Part shown: positions 13,101 through 25,100 of the stretch, piece after piece | How the letters are laid out: every line of letters begins with the position of its first letter | Numbering within the stretch: the first letter of the stretch is position 1 | DNA from: Lingula anatina | Lineage: Eukaryota > Brachiopoda > Lingulata > Lingulida > Lingulidae | Assembly: GCF_001039355.2 (NCBI RefSeq) | Contig: NW_019776035.1 | Coordinates: 599,678 to 663,677 of the forward strand | Length of the DNA: 64,000 bases | Direction: 5' to 3' | Notes under the pieces: model-generated | The model's database searches: none | The model's input: only the letters and a program-made list of their open reading frames with translations | What the model was told of the DNA's origin: nothing | Position numbers and translations under genes: made by a program

Positions 13101-16100
13101 GATCAGAATTAACTCACAAAACCACAGAAATAACGTTTTAATGTATTAACAGTCATTTTTATAACAGTTAACTTATTTCGTAACGGAGGTTAGCATAACG
13201 GACGTAAGGTGACACGCATTCTTTTTCAGTTTTTATCCTCGGGATAACTTTGCATAACTATTGAATGAATTTTTTAGGACGAAGCTGGTCCTTGCTTAAC
13301 AAAAATGATATTTTTAACTTTCTAAAGCAACATTTTCTTCAAATTTGGTCCGTTACTGAGGTTAGGCTCTTAAATGCGACACTCCGACTTTTGTGAGTTA
13401 ACATTCTCTATGATGGAACGCATCATTCAAAATTAACAAATAGCACTGTTTTATTAAACTTCATGTATTATGAGTTTGAAAAATGCACAGGAAGTCCATT
13501 TAAGCGCATTTTCTTTTATTCTTACATTGATTTAAAAAAGCGTTACGGAGGTTAGGGGTTACTGAGCGACATTGATTAAACTATGACAGTGACGTAACTA
13601 ACCAACAAATTCGACAGAGAACACCATGTATGATAAAAAGAAACATGAATTCAAATTAGTTGAGGACTAAAAACACTAAAACACGAGAAAATATAAATTT
13701 TTTCTTGTGGCAAATCAGCTATAATACCGAAGCGACACGTCGAAATCGTGCTTTTTGCGGCATATAGACCCCCGGGGTTCCCGTCAAAGCAAGTGGTACT
13801 ATATTAATTGTTGTTTTTTAAGTAGAACACATCAGTTCCTGCTAAAAAAAGGCTAAAAAAAGCAAAATTGCAGATGCTTTTACTACCGAAAATAAGCTGC
13901 GACAGGTATTATTCAGAATTGTACCCTTTTTCGTGGAATGGCTGCAGAAACTTTAGAAATCAACAGTGTTAGTTCAACAGCTTAGTATTAAACCATTACG
14001 TATTAAATATGATAGGTTTTCTACACAGTGGCAGTGAAAACTTATGAGTATTGTTAGAAGTGGTCATTGGGTTGATGGCCTTCCTCAGCTAACTGAACTA
14101 TTGATCACAAGTACCTATAAAAGGATCAAGTCACACTGCCCAAAGATGACATGATATTCAGAATTGCCATTGGATCTGTTACTTTTGATAAAATCATGTT
14201 TACAGAGTGCCATTCTTACTAGCTGTATGGTGCTTCATGTTTATCCTGTTCAGTTTTTACAGCCATCACAAATCTCAACATTAGTGTAAGGTGCTTATAG
14301 TAAGCCATCAACTCCCATGGTGGCCTAACAATCTATTAAAGATTTCACTGTTGGTATTCAAAGGACTTGTTATATAATGCAGAAATTAGAAGGAAAACGT
14401 GCCAAAAATCAAATGAAGGGTTAGCAAAAACCAAAGTTTTTCATATAGTGTCATAGTGTTACTCACCGGGGAAGCAAAATCAATGATGACAAGAGAAGTG
14501 CAGAATGCCATGACAACCACAAGTAGACTGATAAACAGGCAGTGTTTGAGGCGGACACAGTAGCGCTGATAAAGGCTCTCGATGTCCATGCTCTTGAATT
14601 TGTCCTAGAATGAAAATAGCAAAAACATAAGAACAATTTGGATTGCATCCACATAGAAATTCACTTGGTTATATATGAACTCTTTGAATTTTTCCACTCT
14701 CTTGCTGTGCTGGTTTGAAGATAACAAAAAATGACACTTGGATAAAACTCCCAATGTAATTTTTTAAAGTATCAATATAGCAAAGAAAAAGAATGCAGTA
14801 TAATCCAGAACAAGTATGGCAATATGTTCAAGACAGTTACCAAAATGATACTTTCTCCAACAGTGTTTTTACAGCCAAATTAAGTAGACCCATTTCTCAC
14901 TGACTTATATCATTCATTTATAAATGTGTGCTTTGCCTTGTTGTTGATTTTAGTATGTTGTCAGCATATGACAATAGATTCGACCAAGGTGAATCTTATT
15001 TTCATGATTCAGATACGTCAATCTAGCACATCAATCCATACACTGAATCCCGAAACTCACATCACTGCCAGAAGACCCCATGTTCATCTTAACTACAGTA
15101 TTACGTCCATTCTTCCTGTTTTTCAAAGTACTCAATGCCTCCCATTTCCCAGCAGAAATCAAACATGCCATTTCATTTACTGTACCACAAGTTTCAAAGT
15201 ACCACAGGCAAGACAATTTCCAATGGGAATCTAATTAAAAAATCATTGCTTATTTTTGAGAAAAAATTTCATTTGGCATGTGAGGATACCTTTAACACTG
15301 AAAAAAAAGTTAATCATTTCTGAAGAGATTTAAATTGTTTTCTGCCTACGAGGCATGACTTTTAAACCCATCTTCAAAGGCTCTTGATCACAAGCCTCAT
15401 ACGTAGAAAACAAATTAGGTCTCTTTTTTAGAAACAATTATTGACTTATGATCACCATTACACAAGAGTCAATAAAAACCCTATTTTACTGGATTCTTTA
15501 CTATTTAACTGAAAATACCATGGCTTGATGCATAACTATATATTTTCTATCAAAGTGTAACACTGGTGGCAAACACTGCTTAAACTGATATCAGAATAAA
15601 TGTTCTTTGATAACAAAGGGTCCATTCCCAATGTAACAAACTTTCTACGTAGATGGATCCAACTTGGCAGGGACCCTCCCTGAATGCAAAAAGATTGGCA
15701 GATTAACACGCTTCCTCTTGTTTCCAATGTACTTGTATAATCATCAGCTTTTCTGTATTCTATTTAATGTCAAAAGGAGTCCTAGACTCTCAGTTGAGTT
15801 GGATTTATCAACCTAGAATGCTAGATTCATTGGGAATGAGCCCATGCAGCACAACTAGGAAGTCTTTACGCAGCCTACTACAAGTTCATTTTATTGGAAA
15901 TCCCCAGTGACTGTATGATTTGATAGATATTACATGTACAGGTCAATGGACAACTTAATCAACTGCTTAAATTGATTAGTCTACTTTGTGTATTTAATTA
16001 AACCATTCAGTGGAGTATCTAATCGTGGCATTATGATTCCCCAATGAGGGTTCAAATGAGATAAACAGCGTGGAAGATAATTGAACTTCTCCACTGATTG

Positions 16101-19100
16101 ACCTAATGTGGTGTGACATATGTGGAAGTTCCCAGGGTGTTCCTCAAGTATCATAATGCCAATGAAGACTGTCTTTTACGCAAACTATGCAAATTCTGTC
16201 ACTGCTTAATCATTGAATACCAATGTATGTTGGAGGCTATGGAGGGAATTTTTGAAACTAAGATACTCAGGGTGTAAAAGTCTTTTTTTTTTTTTTCTAA
16301 CAGAATGTTAGCTGGATACACTCTGGTATTACCTTTAATTGCAAATAAGAGCCAAGTAATTTTTAAAAATCTAAATGAACTTTAGTATACTTTATATAAA
16401 ATGTTTTTACTTTAGTTATAATCATTTGAAAAAAACAAAGGGAATACAGGTACTTTTACACTTTGTATCTAAAATAAAATTGTCATATCATTATCTCCTG
16501 TCTAAGGCAAGGGTTAATAGTAATTTACTTATAACATCCACTTAAAAACTCCACCAAACATTCTGGTTAACCCTTAGATTTCTCTTTTCCATTTTAAAGA
16601 TGAAGAAAATATCAGACGGTGCCACTGTATTATTTTTTGTCTTAATAAAACCTCTGTTGTTGTCATGTATATGGCAGATCGAATGTTTGGACTTGGTTTA
16701 AAAACACTCTGCACCATCTGCAGCATGATGGAATTGTCAAAATATTATGATGTCTAACTTCATAACTTTTTTCTCAATAATATGACATCAATATTTCATG
16801 TCCTAAAAGAAATGGCATTTGGAAATTCAACAATAAAAGACTGACAAAAGGGGAATAGCACATACAGAGATACATGTAGAACAGCAGCTATTTTAATAGT
16901 GTTTTAATAATGTTAAAACATTAGTTTCAGAGGCACCTCTGAAGCAGACACTGAATCAGCTGTAATTTTCCAAGAGTCAAATTTTGTACAACCATAACAT
17001 ACATATAAGATCAGTTATTCAGGTGAAATCAACAGGAACCAAGGCTGGGTTTTGTTTGTGTCTACTTTTTTCATCAGCATACCATAAGGAGAATAAATAC
17101 CAAGGCCGCTTCCCAACCCCTCACCGTTCGCCGAACGGGTAATACTGTTCGCCTCCATACCAGAGGTGAATTTGCAGGGTCTAACAGACAATGTGTGAGT
17201 GCCATATGTAAATTTGTAAACAGTGCAATTAAAAAGCGTGAATCCCTGTGTGGATAAGCATAGTTTCCTGCTTAAATTATTATTTTATATTTGTATTAAT
17301 TAGAGAGCCAGTAAATGTAAACCATTTCTTCGTGCTCAATAAATTATTATTACATCTGTCCTGAGTTCCCGTATGAAAATCACAGATATTCTAGCAGTCT
17401 GGCAAGTTATTCTATCAGCTATCCCTCCCACACACACCTACTCCAATGTTTCTCTCCTTCCTGAACATTCAGAGTACAATCTAATGTATAATTTAGTAAT
17501 TAGTGTTTGAAGCTCTGGAGCAGAAGGTGTGGGCCCACATCCTGAAATATCAAAAATTGGTGGAAATAAGTAAGGATCTTTGATATAACATCTCATCAAA
17601 ATGGTCCTGCAATTGAGGCAATGGCAATTTCTTCTCTGTTGTGCAACAATTGGGTTTCATAAGCATTAATACTCATGAGGTGTCTGTCACCTTTGGTTCA
17701 AGGGATAACTGAGAGTATATCATAACAAAATCAATACTGCCTTGAAGAAAATTAGACAAATTTCTTAGAAAGAAACATATCACACTTAAAAGAAAAATAC
17801 CCCAGTAGCTGTCTGTCACTCTCGCAAAATTGGCAGCCGCACAATCCACACTGAAACCCCCTGACAGACACTTTTGTAGAAGTTGTCCTTATATTGACAA
17901 CAATGATGAAAAGAATTGTGACATGTCTCACTGTAATGAACTTGATAATGAAGTCACTTTGTTTAAGAATGAAGTCAGGCTCAAGGCAGACTTAGACTAT
18001 GTATATATTGGACCAGAGGCAGGTTCCACAAAAGAATGTAATGTTAAATGTTTTTGTCCTCACTATTAGACATTTTAGCCCACTGTAATTTTTGGATAAA
18101 TCTTAAGCAGGCCACTAAAATATGGTCACAACTGGTCTAAATCATTGGTCATATCTATATCGGCCTAAGGGTACATGTATTTATTCCCCTAATGGTATAT
18201 GCAGAGAAAAACAGGCACAATATCAGATTCAAGGGAACTAGTTATCCTATATATTACTAGGTTTACCTTTGATAAATTTTTTGTCCAAATATTTCTGTAA
18301 ATTTTGGTCTTGAAGGGTGGGTTCACAATGAAACAATCATACAATGTAGTTTGAACTAACTTCGAGGAGGCTCTCTGAATGCAATCAGATTAACACACCT
18401 CTTGCCTCCCATGTACTTGTATAATCACAAGCTTTTCTGTATTTTAGCCAATGCCAGGAGGAGGCATGTTAATCTGTGGCATTAGCTAGGTTAGAGTCTT
18501 CTCTGAGTTAGTGTGCACTAGCTAGTGCATTAGATTCATTGTAAACACACCCTATGACTTTGTCTGATAGGCAAACTCTATAGAAGCCATTCAGAACAGA
18601 AGATATCCGAGGTTCTACTGATCCACAGATCATATATGGTGGACCCTATATGAAAGAAGAGCCTACTAATATGCTGACGGTCTCCCCCTTGACACACGCA
18701 ATTAAATGGATTAAATCAGGTCTCCGAGGTTTAATTGCTAGACCCCTGCAAGGATGGCGTGTGTGGTGGCAGGGAGACCATCAGCGCATTAGTCGTCACT
18801 TCTTTATTGTAGGGTCTGCCATATTTGATCGGTGGATTAGTAAAGATTCTTTGATCTGCTGTTCTGAATTTAAAGGCCTCATAGTGTAACAGAACGCGAG
18901 GCTGGCTGTATAGCTACTTAGTATTTGTTTGCTTACAGCATCTAGTAACAGGATTTGGTAGTCAAATGTCCATTGAAAATGCACAGGTTATTAGAGATAA
19001 TGATGCTATAATGACTATCTTATACTAACGATGACGTTCTATAACTGGCACCAGGTCTTTAGGAACAAATATATAGGAATATGCTATAATAACTCAAATG

Positions 19101-22100
19101 AGATCAATATGTGATTATCATAAACTTGTACTTCAAAAGATTTTGTCACAATTGAAACCATACAGAAACTGAGTGCAAACTACTTGGTACTACTCTCAAA
19201 CTTATCAGAACATCATAAAGTGCAGTACCACAAGTGAAAGTGTGTTTCTGTTGGCAGCCTTTGCACATTTTCTTCCAAATGAGATAGACATGTGACCCTA
19301 GAATTTGCTTTTAAATCTCTTCTCCCTAATTTTGGCACATTTAGAGCAATCCCTTAGTTACATCTGGCAAGCTGAGTGTAAAATGTTAAACCAGTCAAAT
19401 GTTTCTTGACTTGCTGAGCACACACGCGTTAAAGGTCTTGAAATAATTGGCCTTCATTCTGTCAAATTGTTTTTACACTAAAAAAAGGAAAAAAAAAAGA
19501 AAAGCCTTATGTAACTGTAAGGGCTGACTGTAAGGTTGAAGTTCTATACTTGAATTTTTCCCATAAATCTCAATAATCACTATGATATGTAGATTGACTT
19601 GTCAATTTGTCAGACCAAAGACAGGATAAGTCTACATTTTTATACAAATTCTACTCATTTTTGACTATCAGTCACATGACATCCATGTTTTCTTTCCCGA
19701 ATTAAAAAATATGATCAATAACAATTCTGTGCATTTTGAGAAAAAAATTGATAAAAAAAGATCTTTTCATCTCCTGACCATTTTGTCATTTTATATCATT
19801 TACACTGTTATAAATAATTCAGGATCGAATCCCCAGCTGACCATGGTGAATTCCTAGGAAAAATCAGCAAATGAAGTGTGAACAAAATTAGATTATGAAG
19901 TGAAGTGTGAATAATGTTTTACTTAGATTATGAAATATGAATTAAGACTGGTGCATGATATATGGAAGGTAGTCTTTACCATGACAGGGCAGTTATACAG
20001 GATACAGAAGTCTTGAAAAAAAGCATGAAAAAACTTTTCAATCCTTTAAAAAACATTGGGTACAACCCAATCTCTACACAAAAGTTTCACTAGATGCCTG
20101 AATACCCCACCCTGAGCTTCAGAGATAACTTGACACTAACCTCTTCACTATAGCCTATCTNTGACTAAACATTTAGATATGGTATTTAGGTGTGGTGTTG
20201 AGATTTATTGACAAAGAAGAGAAAAAAACATGGCTCGAAAAAGGCCCAAAAGATAGCATGCAGATTTGCCACAATTGCAGCCATTTTAACAACACCTACC
20301 TGGTACTCCAAATAGTCTCTGAATCTCTGAGCAAAACCCCAGGCTATGCATATCTGTGACAAACCTGTAGCTGTCCCAAGGCAGATGGCCCACCGCTGTG
20401 ACAGCGGCAACATTGTATAAGTCACAATAATTATGTAATATATCACAGGTACATCGTCCATACAATTCCTGGCATCACTGAACCCGACATAAACATATGT
20501 GCCTGTAAGGAGAATCAGCCACACAAATAACGTCACTGGGACTGTGAACTTCTGGAATATTCTTTCGAAGCAGATGAGAACCAACATGATGAGGACTAGG
20601 ATAGTGCCACTGAAGGTGACTGCAAGCTGGACTGTGGAGTTAGGGTGGTTGGCATGCTGGAATATAGAGAAATTAGATCTTACATTTTAAAAATGTACAG
20701 AAACCTGGTAGAGGTGACTGGGGTTCTGAAACACATATAGAAACTATGGTGTGGATGAATTAACCCTTTCTGAGGTCCCTTCATATCATATGGCATGCTA
20801 CAGTCCTCTCCCTAGTTTACTTCACCTTGCATAAGGTGGTTATACTTAATTTTTAGTTAAAGACATCAAAAATGTCTAGAATCCATTCCAAGAAATTCTA
20901 GAATCTTCAGAAATCAACAGGGTTAGTTCAACAGCTTAGTAATAAAGCATTATTAAATATGATAAGTTTTCTAAACAGTGGCAGTAAAAACTAATGAGTA
21001 TTGTTAAATCTGGTCATTGAGGTTGATGGCCTTCCTTAGCTAACTGAACTATTGATCACAAGTACCTATAAAAGGAGTCACACTGCCCAAAGATGACCTG
21101 ATATGCAGAATTGACATTGGATCTGTTTCTTTTGATAAAATCATGTGCTGAAAGAGTGCCACTCTTACAAGCTGTATGATGCTTCATGTTTATCCTGTCC
21201 AGTATTACAGCCATCACAAATCTCAACATTAGTGTAAGGTGCTTATAGTAAGCCATCAACCCCCATGGTGGCCTAACAATCTATTAAAGATTTCACTGCT
21301 GGCATTCAAAGGACTTGTTATATATAATGCAGAAATTAGATAGAAAAAATGGACCAAAAAATAAAATGAAGGGTTAGCAGAAACCAAAATTTATCATATA
21401 GTGTCATAGTGTCTACTCACCGGAGAAGCAAAATCAATGATGACAAGAGAAGTGCAGAATGCCATGACAACCACAAGTAGGCTGATAAACAGGCAGTGTT
21501 TGAGGCGGACACAGTAGCGCTGATAAAGGCTCTCGATGTCCATGCTCTTGAATTTGTCCTAGAATGAAAATAACAAAAACATAAGAACAGAATTGCAGCC
21601 ATAGAGAAATTCACTATGTACACTTTGAATTTTTCCACTCTCTTGCTGTCCTGGTTTGAAGATAACAAAAAATTATAATGCCAAAGAACGGAAATGACAC
21701 TTGCATAAAACTCAGAAATAATTCTTTCAACAAAGCCTAAATATAAAATAAAGATGAATAGATCATTTTTTAAAGTATCAATATAACAAAGAAAAAGATT
21801 GCAGTATAATCCAGAACAAGTATGGCAATATGTTTATGTCAGTTACTGAAAGGATACTTTCTCCAACGGTGTGTTTACAGCCAAATTAAGTAATAATAAT
21901 AAGTTTATTGAGCACTAAATGATATGAGGATATATTTGCAGGCTCACTAGACTACATTATTTACAAAATATATAAAGATATACATGTACAATGAATATAA
22001 GTAGAACCACTTCTCACTGACTTATATCATTCATTTATAAATGTGTGATTTGCCTTGTTGTTGATTAAAGTATGTTGTCAGCCTATAAAAATAGATTTGA

Positions 22101-25100
22101 CCTAAGTGAATCTTATTTTCATGATTCACCTACGTCAATCTGGCACATCAATCCACACACTGAATCCTGAAATTCACATCTGACTGACAGAAGACCACAT
22201 CTTCGTCTTAACTACAGTATTACGTCCATTCTTCCCATTTTTCAAAGTACTCAGTGCCTCCCATTTCCCAACAGAAATCAAACATGCCATTTCATTTACT
22301 GTACCACAAGTTTCAAAGTACCACAGGCAAGACAATTTCCAATGGGAATCTAATTAAAAAGCCATTGCTTATTTTTGAGAAAAAATTTCATTTGGCATGT
22401 AAGGATACCTTTAACACTGATAAAAAAGTGAATCATTTCTGAAGAGATTTTAATTGTTTTCTGCCTACAAGGCATGACTTTTTAAACCCATCTTCAAAGG
22501 CTCTTGATCACAAGCCTCATACGTAGAAAACAAATTAGGTCTCTTTTTTAGAAACAATTATTGACTTATGATCACCATTACACAAGAGTCAATAAAAAAC
22601 CTATTTTAATGGAATCTTTATTCAACTAAAAATATCAAGGCTTGATGCATAAGTATATATTTTCTATCAAAGTATAGCATTGAGGGTAAACACTGCTTAA
22701 ACTGATATATTAAAAAAAAGCGTTCTTTGATAACAAAGGGTCCATTCCCAATAAAACAAACTTTCTACGTAGATGGATCGGACTCGGCAGGGACCCTCCC
22801 TGAATGCAGTAAGATGAGCACACACATAACACATAACACACCTCCTCTTGTTTCCAATGTACTTGTATAATAATCAGCTTTTCTGTATTCTATTTAATGT
22901 CAAAAGGAGTTCCAGGGTCCCAGTTGAGTTGGATTTATCTACCTAGAACGCTACATTCATTGGGAATAAGCCCATACAGTGTTACTCGGAGGTCTTTACT
23001 CAGCCTACTACAAGTTCATTTTATTGGCAATCCCCAGTGATTGTATAATTTGATAGATATTACATGTACAGGTCAATGGACAACTTAATCAACTGCTTAA
23101 ATTGATTAGTCTACTTTGTGTATTTAATTAAACCATTCAGTGGAGTATCTAATCGTGGCATTATGATTCCCCAATGAGGGTTCAAATGAGATAAACAGCG
23201 TGGAAGATAATTGAAGTTCTCCACTGATTGACCTAATGTGGTGTGACATATGTGGAAGTTCCCAGGGTGTTCCTCAAGTTTCATAATGCCAATGAAGACT
23301 GTCTTTTACGCAAACTATGCAAATTCTGTCACTGCTTAATCATTGAATACCAATGTATGTTGGAGGCTATGGAGGGAATTTCTGAAACTAAGATACTCAG
23401 GGTGTAAAAGTCTTTTTTTTTACAGAATGTCAGCTGGATACACTCTGGTATTACAAATAATTTTTAAAAATCTAAATGAACTTTAGTATTCATTATATAA
23501 AATGTTTTTACTTTAGTAATAATCATTTGATAAAAACAAAGGGAATACAGGTACTTTTACACTTTGTATCTAAAATAAAATTGTCATATCATTATCTCCT
23601 GTCTAAGGCAAGGGTTAATAGTAATTTACTTATAACATCCACTTAAAAACTCCACCAAACATTCTGGTTAACCCTTATATTTCTCTTTTCCATTTTAAAG
23701 ATGAAGAAAATATCAGACGGTGCCACTGTATTATTTTTTGTCTTAATAAAACCTCTGTTGTTGTCATGTATATGGCAGATTGAATGTTTGGACTTGGTTT
23801 AAAAACACTCTGCACCATCTGCAGCATGATGGAATTGTCAAAATATTATGTATGATGTCTAACATCATAACTTTTTTCTCAATAATATGACATCAATATT
23901 TCATGTCCTAAAAGAAATGGCATTTGGAAATTCAACAATAAAAGACTGACAAAAGGGGAATAGCACATACAGAGATAAATGTAGAACAGTAGCTATTTTA
24001 ATAGTGCTTTAATAATGTTAAAACATTAGTTTCAGAGGCACCTCTGAAGCAGACACTGAATCAGCTGTAAGAGTTAAATTTTGTACAACCATAACATACA
24101 TATAAGATATTCAGGTTTAATCAACAGGAACAAAGGCTGGGTTTTGTTTGTGTCTACTTTTTTCATCAGCATACCATAAGGAGAATAAATACCAAGGCTG
24201 CTTCCCAACCCTTTACCGTTCGCTGAACGGGAAATACTGTTCGCCTCCATACTAGAGGTGAATTTGCAGGGTCTAACAGACAATATACTATCCATTTTAC
24301 TCAATCCACTCTCTGTGCAGAGTGTGAGTGCCATATGTAAATTTGTAAACAGTGCAATTAAAAAGCATGTATCTCTGCGTGGATAAGCATAGTTTCCTGC
24401 TTAAATTATTATTTTAAATTTGTATTAATTAGAGAGCCTGTAAATGTAAACCATTTCTTCGTGCTCAATAAATTATTATTACATCTGTCCTGAGTTCCCG
24501 TATGAAAATCACAGATATTCTAGCAGTCTGGCTAGTTATTCTATCAGCTATCCCTCCCACACACACCTACTCCAATGTTCCTCTCCTTCCTGAACATTCA
24601 GAGTACAAACTAATGTATAATTTAGTAATTAGTGTTTGAAGCTCTGAAGCAGAAGGTGTGGGCCCACATCCTGAAATATCAAAAATTGGTGGAAATAAGT
24701 AAGGATCTTTGATATAACATCTCATCAAAATGGTCCTGCAATTGAGGCAATGACAATTTCTTCTCTGTTGTGCAACAATTGGGTTTCATAAGCATTAATA
24801 CCCATGAGTTGTCTGTCACCTTTGGTTCAAGGGATAACTGAGAGTATATCATAACAAAATCAATACTGCCTTGAAGAAAATTAGACAAATTTCTTAGAAA
24901 GAAACATATCACACTTAGAAGAAAGATACCCCAGTAGCTGTCTGTCACTCTCGCAAAATTGGCAGCCGCACAATCCACATTGAAACCCCCTGACAGCCAC
25001 TTTGGTAGAAGTTGTCCTTATATTGACAACAATGATGAAAAGAATTGTGACATGTCTCACTGTAATGAACTTGGTAATGAAGTCACTTTGTTTAAGAATG

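Larger units (their letters stand above)
10730..14930. repeat. Block A2: diverged allele-like copy of block A
   Basis: It contains both transmembrane exons plus the 2.48-kb insertion. Relative to A1/A3 it has scattered substitutions and small indels; for example it lacks the sequence around 10560-10670 with TAATAATAATAAG. It runs without a break into block B1. Confidence 0.85.
14930..20103. repeat. Block B1: intronic 5.2-kb block repeated as B2
   Basis: Non-coding sequence inside the large cyclase intron, matched along its length by 22061-27215 with frequent substitutions and small indels. It includes two foldback elements (15610-15850 and 18300-18560) and a long hairpin (18586-18881). The short open frames in it are broken between the two copies, so I call no gene. 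Confidence 0.85.
20162..22060. repeat. Block A3: copy identical to A1, continuous with B2
   Basis: It begins immediately after the N at 20161 and runs without a break into block B2, which is the diverged partner of B1. See the entry for 8829-10727. Confidence 0.9.

Noticed and set aside
17830-18069. Open frame starting [12 protein letters not shown] in blocks B1 and B2
   Set aside because: The B2 copy is frameshifted after about 65 codons; the two alleles do not keep one protein and no motif is recognisable.
18650-18889. 79- and 107-codon open frames in the B blocks
   Set aside because: They are translations of the arms of the long hairpin and appear on both strands, as a palindrome would produce.
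8829-22060. A real cyclase with three tandem transmembrane cassettes
   Set aside because: Indel-free identity of the outer copies, allele-like divergence of the middle one and Ns at every join favour an assembly error.
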